Shown here piece after piece: positions 46,069 to 58,129 of a DNA stretch of 64,000 nt (position 1 is its first letter; each line of letters starts with the position of its first letter). Below the pieces are notes generated by a model. The model was not told the origin of the DNA. It saw nothing but the letters and a program-made list of their open reading frames with translations, and ran no database searches. The stretch spans positions 17,297,341 to 17,361,340 of the forward strand of contig CAMZMU010000080.1 of NCBI GenBank assembly GCA_947311845.1, read 5' to 3'. A program made the position numbers and the translations under genes. This DNA is from Poa pratensis. Lineage: Eukaryota; Streptophyta; Magnoliopsida; Poales; Poaceae.

Positions 46069-46236
46069 CTTGCCGAGACCCTTTACCTCGCTTTTGATTT
46101 ATCACCATAGGAGACGGATGCTTGATTTATATTTGGTCCCAACTCCGTCATGATCTCCTTGCTTCCGGTCATATGACTAGTGCATCCACTATCAACCACC
46201 CATTTAGACCCACCGGAAGCATAGTCCTACAAGAAA
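46069..46236 (-). pseudogene. Copia-C protease region
   Basis: The minus strand reads WVVDSGCTSHMTGSKEI at about 46150-46210, the D-S-G active site of copia aspartic proteases followed by the typical CTSHMTG. Frame breaks isolate it from gag and integrase. Confidence 0.75.
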
Positions 46237-46989
46237 TCATTGCTTGGTTTTAGGTACCCATCTTGCAATGGGTCCTCTTTGGTTAGCAACAAGGTCTTGG
46301 GACCCAAATAGCATGAGCAACATAACCATCATAAGGTCCAACATATTTTGCATAAACATCACCATAATAATCAACATATAGAATGTAGTGAGGGTTAGCA
46401 TCTCCCGCAAAGTCACTACGAGTGGTCTTGCCCCTAGTGGCATTCCCACTCGCAATGGAGTCTTGGTTTGTGCGGGCTTGGCCTTGTTGTTGCTCTTCTT
46501 CTTCTTTGCCTTGGCTACATAACCAAGACCCTCCTTCCCTTTGTGTTGCTTTTGCTCAACAACATGAGCAACAACCTTTTCTTTACCTTTGGGAATTGAG
46601 GTCTTGGCACTAGTGGCCTTGGCAAGCTCAACCTTCAACCTAGCATTTTCCTCAATAACATTTGCATGATCACATGAAGGAGTAGAAGTGCTAGGTGAGT
46701 TAGATTTAGAAAGTTGAGTTTGAAGTTGCTCATGAGACTTGACTAGAAGAGAGTGAGTACTTTCCAAGGCCTTGTGAGCCTTGTCAAGTTTCTCCATATC
46801 CTCAAGAAGTCTAGCATTAGCAACCACAAATTCGGCTTTCTCCTTTTTAATCACTTTATATTTAGCAAAGACATGGTCTCTATCCTTAATGATTTTAGCA
46901 ATTATTTCATCATTTTTATCATCAAGGGACTCAAGTCTTTCCTCAAGAGTAGTTCTATATTCACTCTCTTCTTCAAGAGAAGCATTCAA
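46237..46989 (-). CDS. Copia-C gag C-terminal coiled coil
   Basis: This open frame of 250 codons has a long charged coiled coil (RTTLEERLESLDDKNDEI, NARLLEDMEKLDKAHKALES, LLVKSHEQLQTQLSKS), then a Lys-rich segment (KAKKKKSNNKAKPAQ). It lies between the CCHC knuckle and the protease, as in large SIRE/Maximus-type copia gag proteins. The last third (MLTLTTFYMLIIMVMF) looks out of frame relative to the original. Confidence 0.65.
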   Translation of the reverse strand: MNASLEEESEYRTTLEERLESLDDKNDEIIAKIIKDRDHVFAKYKVIKKEKAEFVVANARLLEDMEKLDKAHKALESTHSLLVKSHEQLQTQLSKSNSPSTSTPSCDHANVIEENARLKVELAKATSAKTSIPKGKEKVVAHVVEQKQHKGKEGLGYVAKAKKKKSNNKAKPAQTKTPLRVGMPLGARPLVVTLREMLTLTTFYMLIIMVMFMQNMLDLMMVMLLMLFGSQDLVANQRGPIARWVPKTKQ

Positions 46990-47139
46990 GGATGCTATGG
47001 AGAGTCCTCTCTCTCAATTTTCCCTTGACCTCAAGAAGTCTTCGGCGGCACCAAGTTGGCTCATGAGAGCTCAACATGCTTCTTAGCTTCACCTTGCAAG
47101 TTAGCCACAAAAGTATCGAAGCAACAAGTTCTTTCTTAA

Positions 47140-47530
47140 TCACAAGACTAGAGTTATCATCATTTCATGCATAGTCTTGGGAGTAGAAGATGATACCTCG
47201 GTGACATGGGCCATGAGGCAACGAGCGGTGTTGATGGAGATGTTCTCATTGGGGGATTCGAAGAAAGAAGGAGATGGAGTTGATACGATGGCCAAAGCGG
47301 CCACCTCACGAGTGGGTTCATCTTCTTCTTCGGAATCATCAGAAGGATACTCTTCTTGAGTCATCAACACAATTCTTGGGGCTTTCTTGAAGAATGGCTT
47401 CCTCTTGACAAAAGGCTTCTTTTGTATCACCTTGATTGATCCTTTGGGACAAGCCTTCCACCATGTTGTTCTCTATTCTCATAAGGACACTCTTTGATGA
47501 AGTGATGCTTGTCATGACAATTGTAACAAG
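47140..47530 (-). pseudogene. Copia-C gag zinc knuckle and acidic segment
   Basis: Near 47480-47530 the minus strand reads CYNCHDKHHFIKEC, a C-X2-C-X4-H-X4-C zinc knuckle that would bind element RNA. Downstream (47140-47430) is a basic-then-acidic segment (RKPFFKKAPRIV, DDSEEEDEPTREVAA). Confidence 0.75.
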
Positions 47531-47575
47531 TCTTTGTCCTTATAGCAAACTCCTTCTTTCCACTTGGATTGTTTC

Positions 47576-48418
47576 TTAGATCAACTTGAGCCTTTGCCTT
47601 GGTCGGGTCACGCCAAAAGTTCTTGTGGCAAGAGCCACGTGATCATGGTAGGCTTGTTCGAGATCATCGGGAAGAATGTTGCTTGGGCAAGCTTCAACTT
47701 CCACACTATCATCTAGGCACACCACTTTGGCCTTCAAAGCAAGTGAAGAACCTTTCATTCCCATGGCCCTGACACGGTTGTCTAGAGCATTTTTGGTGGC
47801 AACCTTGGAGGCTTGCATCTCTTGCATAACTTCATTAAAGGTCATTTCAAGGTAGTTGTGTCTTCCTTGTATGGCCTTCAAGTCAACGGGCTCGAAGGGC
47901 ATGAGAGCATTCACATACTTCCTTTTGACCCAAGCATCATCCGCATACTTTGCCCCAACATTATAAAAGGCTTGGGCAAGGATCTTGAGTCTTCCATACA
48001 TCTCTTCATGAGTTTCACCCTCAAGCATGTAGAAGCCTTCGGCCTCATTGTTCAAAGCATCAAATCTATTCCTCTTCATGCTCTCATTTCCAAGGAATTC
48101 CTCGGAGAGACTATCCCAAGCTTCTTTGGCGGTGGTGAGATGTTGAATGTGATGAATATTCTTTTCACCAACGGCAAGTTCAAGCATGTGTGGAGAGGTG
48201 GCATTGACTTGAGCATCAACCACCTGTCTTCTTGTCAAGTTGTTTGGATCCACGGCCTTGTATCCCGCTTGAATGATCCTCCAAAGTTCGATAGAGGCAC
48301 TGTTGACATGAGATCTCATTGAGTGTTGCCAACTAGTAAAAGCTAAAGCATTAAGCTTAGGTGGAGGACCAAAAGGGTTTACGCGAGGATGAGGGATAGG
48401 TGGGTCGGGAGAGTACAA
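47576..48418 (-). CDS. Copia-C gag N-terminal domain
   Basis: This open frame of 280 codons from ATG 48418 includes FTSWQHSMRSHVNSASIELW, then AKEAWDSLSEEFLGNESMKR and LEGETHEEMYGRLKILAQ. These are the UBN2/gag capsid motifs of Ty1/copia. It ends at a stop just before the zinc-knuckle region, probably through a frameshift. Next to the start, a segment of about 64 bp (containing 'gagtacaagagggggacctcatggtacc') is tandemly duplicated (48411-48440 and 48475-48503). Confidence 0.8.
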   Translation of the reverse strand: MYSPDPPIPHPRVNPFGPPPKLNALAFTSWQHSMRSHVNSASIELWRIIQAGYKAVDPNNLTRRQVVDAQVNATSPHMLELAVGEKNIHHIQHLTTAKEAWDSLSEEFLGNESMKRNRFDALNNEAEGFYMLEGETHEEMYGRLKILAQAFYNVGAKYADDAWVKRKYVNALMPFEPVDLKAIQGRHNYLEMTFNEVMQEMQASKVATKNALDNRVRAMGMKGSSLALKAKVVCLDDSVEVEACPSNILPDDLEQAYHDHVALATRTFGVTRPRQRLKLI

Positions 48419-48577
48419 GAGGGGGACCTCATGGTACCCGGGCTTCCCACCTTCGGGTATGGTGCTAGATGCGGAGAGTACAAGAGGGGGACCTCATGGT
48501 ACCACGGCCTTTCCTTTTCTCTTTTTCCTCCTCGGTTTCACCGTCATTGGAGTTAGCGGAGTCCTCTAGTGGGATGG

Positions 48578-50408
48578 TGATGGCCCTTCACGTAGTTACC
48601 TGCGTGAAAAGTAAATGGGTTAGGTTGAGACTCCAAGTGCAGAGTGTGTAGTAAGTGGAAGACGTGTTTTCCCCACGAGGGGTGACTCGAGGGTTTAATA
48701 TCGAACTCTCGGGGAATCAATAGTGAAGATTTATCTTTCCTATCCTTCTTTTGGTTACCTACAAAACAAAGTAAATGTTTTGGTCCTCAACCTCACCTAG
48801 TGGTTGTCAAGCACAAGGTGTGAGAATGATATCAAGATAATATGCAATGCAAACAAGAAATAAATATGCAATGTAAACAAGTGATGGCGTGTAGTTGACG
48901 GGAGAAATATTCTGCAGGAAGCTTCGTATCTCCCCTGCAATGGCGCCATAAAGCACTCTTGATGGTAAATAAATATGCAAGGATGGTGGTAGCAATGATA
49001 AATGATATTTTTGGGTTTTATATGATGAATGTAAGATGTAAAAGTGTTTTTGTATTTTCGGATTTTTAAATGGCAGAAAATGGAAAAGTGGTAAAAGTTG
49101 TTGGAAAGGTGTTTCTTATGATTAAAAATGGACCGGGGTTCATGGTTTCACAAATGCACTCTCTCTTTAATAAAGTGGTAGACAATGGAACACTAGAGTT
49201 GACATATGAGATTGCAACACAACAGTTTAATGACAAGTTATAATTATATGGGCATCACGTCCTAACATAGAGACCTTTTGGTTATTAGTCTCTCTTATAC
49301 TCCACCAAGATGCGAACTAAATCATAACACCTCAGTAATTAAGATAACTCAGAGTATAGCAATAAGTATCATGACATGAAGTTAAAATAAGAACATGCTA
49401 GATCTAGTCATGGAGTAGTGGCAATGGTCACACCCACATCTCCGGTAGCATGGTATTTCTTTTTATCCCTAGTGAGGCAACAAAGTAAGGTAAAACACCC
49501 AAGTGGATCGCAGAACTTTCTCTCACGTTCACTGCACTAGCCACCCCCCGTTACTCCAACTAATGCACACGTTCCCCCTCACACGCTCTCATAAACATGC
49601 TTGATCATGACAAGTAAATAAGAACGGGGTACATAATATGCATCTACTTTCATAACTGAAACAAAACCATTGCAATCTCAAACATATATTAACTCATAAA
49701 AAGATCCACCACAAAGGTATTACATAGATGACCGTAATCATGTTCAGCAGCTCATACGGTACTAATTAGTGAAGCTAGAGAGAGAGAGATACATAAGTTA
49801 CTTCCACAAACCCATAGTCCAGAGGTGGACTACTCCCTCTTCATCATGGAGACGGTGGAGAAGTCGTTGGAGAAGATGGAGACCACGCCGGCAGCGCCCC
49901 GCCGGAGTTTTCCCCCTCCAATCTGCAGCTCCAGGTCTCTGTTTCGGTGTTTCTGTGTTTCTGCGGCGCTCCTTCCAGAGAACGTCGGGGGACTATTTTT
50001 ATAGGCGTTTTTAGGTCAAAACGGAGTCGGTGGAGGAAAGATCGACGGCAACGGAGCTCCGAGGCCCAAAAGGAGGGGCCCACGCGGCCAGGTACAGGGG
50101 CCGCGTGGGCCCACCTATTTTGGCCCTCGGGCCTCCTCTTGTTTGCTTCCTTCGCTCCCACGCTTTGTTCCTTCCAAAAATGATGCTCGTAAATTTCAGG
50201 TCATTTGGACGTCGTTTGGGTCCCTGAAACATTAAAATAAAGAAATAGGGTTTTCTGCCTGCGCAGGGTTAATTCCATAAAAAATAGGAAACACATCAAA
50301 TATTCCCAAAATCATTATAAAACAGTGATATAACCCTTATATGATGCAAATATGACTGGAATATAAGTAAAATAATGCAAAGTTCATGTATGCATTTTAC
50401 ATGCATCA
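48578..50408 (-). repeat. 3' LTR of gypsy-F
   Basis: It runs from TGATGGCCCTTCACG to ACATGCATCA (TGAT...ATCA ends), about 1831 bp. It recurs from 54658. A minus-strand TATA box, CTATAAAAATA (49993-50003), and a polypurine-like 'aagcttggggatgt' at 50409-50422 (minus) fit minus orientation. Confidence 0.85.
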
Positions 50409-52792
50409 ACATCCCCAAGCTTAACCTATACTCGTCCTCGAGTATGAAGGTGATAAAACTAACATGGACTTTGCAATTTAATACTATCAATGGATATCAA
50501 AGATGATTACTATTGCTACATAGAGTAAAATGGTTCATTCTTAAAAGGAGTAGCAATATGCAAGATAGTTTATGAAGTGATATCAAGTATTCAATGCAAG
50601 GATGTTCAATGATAATTCACAAAGTGTAACATAAGAGAAGAAGTACTATGGACCACATGTATGCATAATAATAAGTAAGAACATCCTATAATGGTCATAG
50701 AGTATTGGTGAAAATCTGAATATAAAAGGTGGACACTTTGGAAAGATATATATATGAGTAGAGGTAAAGCATGAATAAATTTCATCTAACTTCTGAACTT
50801 CTCTACTTAAGTCAATGATTGTAAATGGTAATCCTTGGTGTCAAGCTCTCATTCCCCTATCATAGCATCTTGAATGATTAAGTTTAAAGTGAAAGCAATA
50901 CGAGTAGTGTGCTTGACAAAGTACAGGTTGAAAGTCTCATGCCCCTTGAATACAAGTACCTACTCCATGTGTTACTCAACTTGGAAAACAAAGCAAGTTC
51001 AAGTTAAATATCATTGTAAGTAATAATAGTATCATTAAGAGCGTCAACTGGGGTACCTCTTGTCCCAGGATATGGAACAAGCCCATATCAAAATGACAAG
51101 ACAAACAAACACAATGAACAATCTCAACACCCTTTTTATTTACCATTGGATAGCTTTTTATTGTAAGGTGTATCACAGAAGGTTCACCATAGCATGTAAG
51201 TAAATTTCCACCATGAATGATGCATGGCTTAGATTAGCGGCCCAGGCGTCTCTCTAACCATTTATACAAACTCATTTAAACTCACTTCATTTCCCATTTA
51301 TTTCACCCATGGTAAGCATCCATAAACAAAAGTACATGATATCAACTAAATGAGATGATGTGCAATGTTGAAAGCTTGCCATGTGACAGCACATATGAGC
51401 TAACTCTCAACCAAAGACATTTGTCAAGTCCACAACATCATAATTTTAATCACAATGGGTCATATTTTATTTATGCAATGAAAGTAAAGTGTGCATCAAG
51501 TTCGAGAGAGCTATATAACCAACTTTTCCCACAACAATTAACAACATAAGCATTTTCATTCAGAGGTATAGATAACACAAATATCATGATAAACATACTC
51601 GGAATAGCATAAAGCTAATAGGTAGATATGGTGGACTCACTGGAAAAACTTTGGTTGAAGGTGTTGGAAACAAGTTTTTGCTTGTTGGAATTTTTGGGCT
51701 AGCAAGAGGGAGAAAGTTGACCATCTAAATGCATGCATGAGTGTCCATAGAACTAACTAATCCATGTTAAAACAAGGTAAAATAACATTTAGCATCAAAA
51801 CATGAATAAAAGATAGCTCTTGATAAAATATTTGCAAATTATTACTCATTAACAAGCTCATGAATCATGCAATTATATGTATCTTTTAAAATTAACTCAA
51901 CATCCCTTTTCCCAATCTTATAATAGCATCCAACATAATTCAACCCAAATTTCCAGTAGCTCTCTCATATATAAATGATAGTGTGGTGGTCTCACAAAAT
52001 AAAAATCTAACCTAAACAAACAAAAAGACGCTCCAAGTTTATGCGATAAAGTGTTTCGATCGAAAAACAGAAGTTAGACGTGTGCAAACCGAGAGTGTGT
52101 AGGTCCAGTGGGGTTGTCTTCACATCCCCAAGCTTATGGTCTTCACCATCCTTGGATAGCTCTTGGTGCATCTCCTCTAATCCCTGTGAAAAAACTTCAA
52201 AACACCGTTTCTCCCATTTCTTTTTCTGTGGGGCACATTAGTAGTGATAAACAAATAGATTTCTTGCTGCATATAATCCTTGAACAAAAATTCATATGAA
52301 TGTCCAGAAAGTGTATAATGTTGTATGCCTACTCATAAACTCAATTGGATCAAAAAGATTCAAGTTAAAAGTTCTAAGCATGCATCAAACAAAATGGGAC
52401 AGAATCTGTCCAGAAAAACAGCAGCAGCTAAACGTATTTTTTACCCTACTTAACTTTGTCGGAAAATTCCGAAAAAATTCATGCATACAGAGGATGAAAA
52501 GTTACCATTACAGTTTAAATATGAGCTCATTCGGAGTTACAGAATAAGAATTAAAAATCATACCGTGCACAGATTCGTGCAGGAATAAAATCTCCGAACG
52601 CTATAAGCAATTTTTCATACCAAAATGAGTAAAACTTGGCACTTTATTAAAAATTCCAGAAACTAAACTAAACACTAAGTCTCTTGTTACAGCAAGAGGA
52701 CACAAAGAAAATCACAAATAAAAACAACCGGGTTGCCTCCCGTAAAGCGCTTTCTTTATAGCCATATAGCTAGGCTTCTTACTTGATGTTTA
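50409..52792 (-). mobile_element. Gypsy-F internal region, 3' side, non-coding
   Basis: This is AT-rich sequence without a frame that I can tie to a family. It ends near 52737 with 'gggttgcctcccgtaaagcgctt', the reverse complement of the conserved 'aagcgctt..gggaggcaaccc' found in related gypsy elements (compare 23480-23500). Confidence 0.6.
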
Positions 52793-53653
52793 TTATGGAC
52801 GAAGCTCATGAGGGAGCTTGAACTTTGATGTGTCCCTCTTCCTTGGAAAGTGTTCATGCATAATACCAGGATCCCATGGTGTTCTCAAACCAATCAAAAT
52901 AATAGTCAAGTTGAACCCTAGTTGAGAGAAAAACAAAACACAAAAGTAATAACAACGAAGTCTAACTTTCTTTCTATGCATTGGCATTTTGTATATGAAT
53001 GAATCACCATAAATAGAAGTTTCCCAATGCATATTAACAATATTTACTTGCAGCATATAATTATTAGTAACATAAAGAGGGTTCTTATCACCTCCTCTTT
53101 CATAATAGTTGCAAGTAGTAGAAATAAATTCAACCATATAACCACAAGAATCATTCAACTTAGATAATTTAGGCACATAAAGAGGATTATTAAATTTATT
53201 ATGGAATTCATTAGCATGCTTCCCTCTTTCAAAATAGTTAATAAGATCAATATCAAGTTTACTATCATGATTGCAACAAAGATTTGGAACTAAAGATAGT
53301 TGCAAATCACATAAGTATTTCTCAACATAAGCAAATTTCTCCTCTATGGTGTAAGTAGGAGAGTTCAAGAACAAAGTAGGACTCTCATGAGTAAGAGTAC
53401 CATCACAAACAGCAAGTATATCATTTTTATCCTCACATAAATTTGTAACAACTAAACATGGAGGTTTATCAATAAGCATAGGACCATCATCTAAAGCATT
53501 ATCATATAGCATATTTAAGCAATACTCCTCATTATCATCAATAAGTTCACTAGTAGCATTAATAGAAAGTAAAGGAGCATTTTTAGTTTCATCATAATAG
53601 CATGGGTTATCATATAGGACCATAGCATTTTCAGTTTCACACTCATCAAACAT
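52793..53653 (-). CDS. Gypsy-F large ORF of unknown function
   Basis: This intact frame of 286 codons from ATG 53653 to a stop at 52793 is rich in Asp, Asn, Tyr and Cys. Recognisable local runs are PTYTIEEKFAYVEKYLCDL, PNLCCNHDSKLDIDLINYF, HNKFNNPLYVPKLSKLNDS, and near the end FPRKRDTSKFKLPHELRP. No protease, RT or integrase motif is present. It fills the place of gag-pol in this element. Frames upstream (53646-53975 and on to about 54340) carry similar acidic coding with frameshifts, so the original protein was probably longer, perhaps a divergent gag. Confidence 0.6.
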   Translation of the reverse strand: MFDECETENAMVLYDNPCYYDETKNAPLLSINATSELIDDNEEYCLNMLYDNALDDGPMLIDKPPCLVVTNLCEDKNDILAVCDGTLTHESPTLFLNSPTYTIEEKFAYVEKYLCDLQLSLVPNLCCNHDSKLDIDLINYFERGKHANEFHNKFNNPLYVPKLSKLNDSCGYMVEFISTTCNYYERGGDKNPLYVTNNYMLQVNIVNMHWETSIYGDSFIYKMPMHRKKVRLRCYYFCVLFFSQLGFNLTIILIGLRTPWDPGIMHEHFPRKRDTSKFKLPHELRP

Positions 53654-54340
53654 GGATTCTCATAAATAACAAAAGATTTTTGAGTTTGAGTGTTACTATC
53701 ATTTGTTGATGGTGAAGTTGGGAGATCCAACTCTTCCCCAAGCTTAGGTTGGAATATATCCTTTCAATCTCCTCTTCACATTCTTCTTCTTCCAAGCTTA
53801 TGTTTTCATCATCCTCTTGGGGTTGCACGGGCATCCCCAAGCTTAGGTTCTTATCCTCCTCTTCCTGCAAAATGTTAGTGCTTTCCGTGGCAGCAAGAAT
53901 TCTTTCTTTAACATAAACATTATCACTAAATTCTTTTTTGCAAATTTGGAGAATAATAGAAACTTGCCCTTTCATTTCACGAGCTACATGACTAGTTGCA
54001 AGAAATTTATCAAGAAGAGAGTCTATCTCATGGGCTCCAACATAAGCAATATATTTCTCAACTTGTTCTATATCAGGGCATAAACATTCATCTTCACGAT
54101 AACAAGCAATTATAGGATCACTATTATACTTGCATTGATAGTGGGAATGTTTAACAACTCTTCTATTGCAACAAGTTATACCATGTAACTCACAAAACTA
54201 AATAGCTATTTTGTGAAGAGCTTTAAGCAATTTACCCACTCTATTTCCCTCTTTGGTTGATTGATATTCAGAGTAGGCATCATACTTTTTAAAATAATCA
54301 TTACCCATAGACATTCCAGAAAGTTTCTCCATAGCTTATC
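53654..54340 (-). pseudogene. Upstream, frameshifted part of the gypsy-F coding region
   Basis: The minus-strand frame at 53646-53975 (MKGQVSIILQICKKEFSDN, then acidic EEEECEEEIERIYSN) and weakly coding sequence up to about 54340 precede the 286-codon ORF. An ATG-like start lies close to 54335. Stops and frame changes separate the pieces. Confidence 0.45.
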
Positions 54341-54628
54341 ATACATATTAAAAACAACACTAGTTTTTATGGGTTTTTTAATTTTTTATGCAAAACTGAA
54401 AATAAATATGCAAACCGAACTTAAAAATGCAAGACAATGACAAAACAAGATAAATTGCTTTGAAGGTAAAGATGGATAAGATGATGCTCACGTAGGTGCA
54501 ACCTCCCCAAGCTTAGGTGTTAGCACAAGTTGGTGATGAAGTTGACTTGGTGAGATATCCTTGGATAAACCGGTACCAGAAAACAGAACTAGTGCAGGGG
54601 ACCCTTGGATAAACCTTTCAGCAATGAT

Positions 54629-54645
54629 TCCCCGGCAACGGCGAC
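54629..54645 (-). other. Primer-binding site of gypsy-F
   Basis: The minus strand reads TGTCGCCGTTGCCGGGGA, one mismatch from the tRNA-Asp PBS, about 12 bases from the right-hand LTR. It fixes minus orientation. Confidence 0.75.
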
Positions 54646-54657
54646 AGAAAACAGTCT

Positions 54658-55203
54658 AGATGGCCCTTCACGTAGTTACCTGTGTGAAAAGTAAATGGGT
54701 TAGGTTGAGACTCCAAGTGCAGAGTGTGTAGTAAGTGGAAGACGTGTTTTCCCCACGAGGGGTGACTCGAGGGTTTAATATCGAACTCTCGGGGAATCAG
54801 TAGTGAAGATTTATCTTTCCTATCCTTCTTTTGGTTACCTACAAAATAAAGTAAATGTTTTGGTCCTCAACCTCACCTAGTGGTTGTCAAGCACAAGGTG
54901 TGAGAATGATATCAAGATAATATGCAATGCAAACAAGAAATAAATATGCAATGTAAACAAGTGATGGCGTGTAGTTGACGGGAGAAATATTCTGCAGGAA
55001 GCTTCGTATCTTCCCCTGCAATGGCGCCATAAAGCACTCTTGATGGTAAATAAATATGCAAGGATGGTGGTAGCAATGATAAATGATATTTTTGGGTTTT
55101 ATATGATGAATGCAAGATGTAAAAGTGGATTTTTAAATGGCAGAAAATGGAAAAGTGGTAAAAGTTGTTGGAAAGGTGTTTCTTACGATTAAAAATGGAC
55201 GGG
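54658..55203 (-). repeat. 5' LTR of gypsy-F, proximal part
   Basis: It matches 48578-49132 with scattered substitutions and a 14-bp deletion near 55128. It is cut at 55204 by gypsy-G and resumes at about 63682. Confidence 0.85.
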
Positions 55204-55728
55204 TGTCGGGGGAATACTTTGTAGTTAACCCGCGGCCCATATTTGGTAAAGTGCGACTCATCTTACTCGCACAATAAAGGCCTGCATGAAAGCAAGCCCA
55301 ATATCGCACCGCCACAAGGAGAAAGATCTAGAAGACATATCCTGGAAGACGTGAGGAGGAGTTAGTCTCTAAGTAGGTTCCAGTCGATGTATTCCTTGTG
55401 GAGGAAGTTTCCTTTGTAACCTAGCGAGCCTCTGTGTATATAAAGAGGACTCGCAGGACTTAGACAGGGTCAAGCTATCAAGCCCTAAACCCTAGCTCTT
55501 ACGGCGAGTCCCCAGATCGGATCGCCACCATTGTAACACCACATATATCATATCAATACCAAGTTAGGGTAGGCAGGAAGTAGGTCTTTACCTCACATTG
55601 AGGGGCCGAACCTGGGTAAATCTGTGTTCGTCCTTGTTCCTGCGATCCCAAGCTCGGAGACGATTGGCTCGCGCAAATCCCACACCTACGAAGTCATCCA
55701 TGACATCTGACGTGACAAACCCACGACA
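55204..55728 (+). repeat. LTR 1 of gypsy-G
   Basis: It runs from TGTCGGGGGAATACTTTG to CCACGACA, 525 bp, with a TATA box (tatataaag, 55437-55445). A PBS, TTGGCGCCCACCGTGGGG, follows at 55730. Confidence 0.9.
55437..55445 (+). promoter_or_regulatory. TATA box of the gypsy-G LTR
   Basis: TATATAAAG is conserved in the second LTR at 62696-62704. Confidence 0.65.
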
Positions 55729-55729
55729 G

Positions 55730-55747
55730 TTGGCGCCCACCGTGGGG
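55730..55747 (+). other. Primer-binding site of gypsy-G
   Basis: TTGGCGCCCACCGTGGGG starts two bases after the LTR; the same site follows LTR 2. Confidence 0.8.
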
Positions 55748-55816
55748 CCCGCGGTCAAGAGCGTCACGTTCCGCGCATGATCGGAATTAGGGTTCAAGGA
55801 CATCGCCATCGGCCAA

Positions 55817-57035
55817 GTGGAAGATATCAATGGTGTTCCCTTCATCGACGACTCAGATTGGGGACCAGAGGCAGATCACATTGAATTTGGGTATATTATT
55901 CCCGTCGGGTCTGTGAAAATCTTCGTTGGGTCCGTCAGTCGCAGATCTTCAGACGCGACTCAAGGAGATGAATCAGGAGAGGAACTACTGCAACAAGCCC
56001 CCGTCCTGTTGAAACCAATCTGGGAACCTCTGCCTGGCCGGGAGAAAGATCCCAGAGTTGCAGAAATCGAGGCTGTCAGGATGGAGCTTTGCAAAGAAGC
56101 ACAAAGAATCACGGCAGAGCGCAAAAAACTCCAGGAAGAAGATCGGCGACTGAGGCGTCGGCAGCAAAAGCAACAGGCAACTCGCGCCAGAACGGACGAA
56201 GGAGAGCAAGAGATGAAGCAGAAGTTCCACAACAATCCGGAGAGCAATATGCACGACGCGATCGGGATATTATCAAAAATAGCACCAGTCGGGGATACGC
56301 GAGCTGATAAGGAAGCTCGCCATGCGATTGATCTGCTACAGACTGCCGCCCTACAGCAAGCAAACATGTATGGAGTCACGCCTAACGAGCCACAACACGA
56401 GGTATCGTGGGGCGAGGAAGGATGCAATGGAAGCATTAGACAACCAGCTAGCAGGTCTGCAAATATCGCCAGGAGAAGAAAGTAAGGCTGACGGTAAGCC
56501 GCAGATGCTTGATGCGACTCAACCAAACCAGTTTGAAACTGATTCAGATGAAGATACGGCACCTGTGAGCTCCTATTCGTTATTGAAAGGACCAGCATGT
56601 TTTGGGGAGGAAATACGGCTCACTCGTTTCCCACCGAACTTCGGCGAGTCGCAGCAAGTCACCACCTACCATAATGATCTGGACCCTGTCCTATGGATAG
56701 AGGATTATGAAATGAACATGACAGGAATCGGTGTAACTCAGGAAGTGCTCGCAAAGTATTTTCACTTGGTACTACAGGGAGAAGCCAGAGATTGGCTGCT
56801 AAGGTTGCCACCAAAGTCAATAAACTCATGGGAAGAATTGAAGGATAAGTTCATCAAAAGGTTCCAAATAGAGGGTGAAGAACCTCAGACAGTGGATCCA
56901 GAAGGAGAACGAATCAACCAGCGACTGGATAAAACAAGTCACGGGATCCTTGACTCTGCCAAAGATACCACGGCGCAATCTGAAGTGCAAGTTATGAAAA
57001 GAACTGTAGGTTTGAGCCGCCGGTGCATACCTTAA
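55817..57035 (+). pseudogene. Gypsy-G gag, frameshifted
   Basis: The first frame (from 55817) has MEDINGVPFIDDSDWGPEA, then a charged helix (AVRMELCKEAQRITAERKKL, RRLRRRQQKQQ). The frame changes near 56405. It then reads the capsid-like block RLTRFPPNFGESQQVTTY, DPVLWIEDYEMNM, YFHLVLQGEARDWLLRLPP and SWEELKDKFIKRFQ, typical of Ty3/gypsy gag. It ends in stops near 57035. Gag would form the particle and package element RNA. Confidence 0.8.
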
Positions 57036-57463
57036 GCCGCACTGAACATAAGATCAATACTTTCGGCCAACTCTCGGCGACTACTAACAAGCACGCAGAG
57101 ACAGACAAGATGGCAAGCGGCACCTTGCCAATCTCAAAGGAAACAGAACACTGTAAGCATCAACTTAGAGAGCAGAAAAGAGACAGGGAGTCACTCCCCA
57201 ACAGCGCCAAAGGGATTTTCGATAGTCCTTGCGACTTACATCGCAGAAGAGATGGAAGACCCGCGGGTCACACCAAGGCACAGTGTCACTACTACAGCGA
57301 TGGAAGAAGGTGATTCATCAACCGCGACTCACAGCGGACCAATGCAGCATAGGGACAAGGAGAACTCCTGTCAAAAGCCTGAAACTTCAGTAAGAAGAAA
57401 CATAGGGCAATTTCATACCGTGGATGTACAAACAGCGGGCAACAAAAGGCAAATGAATAGCAG

Positions 57464-57990
57464 ATGGAGCCGCGACTCAATCCCAACTCTGGAAAGACAC
57501 CGCCGTTGGACAGAGCGATCGGTTGTTTGGAGTCGCGACGATCATCCCCCAGAAGTAAAAGATCCAGGACAGTTGGCTCTCGTTGTTACACCGCAAGTGC
57601 GGGATACAGGTTGAACAAAGTCCTCATGGATGGAGGAGGAAGAGTAAACATCCTATACCAAGACACGCTCCGTCGAATGAACATACCCGAGCGGCGGCTA
57701 CAGCCAACAAGGAAGGATATCCAAGGCATAATTCCAGGAATAATCACTCGACCTATAGGAAAAATTACCCTCGAAGTCAGCTTCGGGACCGAGCGAAACT
57801 TCCGCACAGAGTTCCTGAGCTTCGAGGTCGTAGCAGTAAAAGCCCATACCATGCGATCTTGGGAGAGAAGCTTATGTCAAATTCACTGCCCGCCCCTGCT
57901 ACGTATACCTGCAGTTAAAGATACCAGGACCAAACGGCGTGATCAGTGCATGGAGACAGACAGAGAGCGCTAGAATGCGAGGAAGCAGGC
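57464..57990 (+). pseudogene. Gypsy-G aspartic protease region
   Basis: The frame reads YRLNKVLMDGGGRVNILYQD, LRRMNIPERRLQPTRKDIQG and IIPGIITRPIGKITLEVSFG, the retropepsin fold of Tat-type gypsy elements. A frame change follows, after which HAILGEKLMSN continues the ILG strand. The active site reads DGG instead of D-S/T-G, so catalysis is probably lost. The region between gag and here (57036-57463) has gag C-terminal traces but no clear zinc knuckle. Confidence 0.75.
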
Positions 57991-58129
57991 TCAGTAATTG
58001 CAGAAGAAGCTTGCATCGCCAACTCCTCACATGGTCTCAGGCCATCAGTAAACCTCCGCAGCCCAAAGCGAGTCGCCTTGGGGACTCGAATGAATGGACA
58101 GCAGGACGCGCCCACCAGATGGTGAATTT

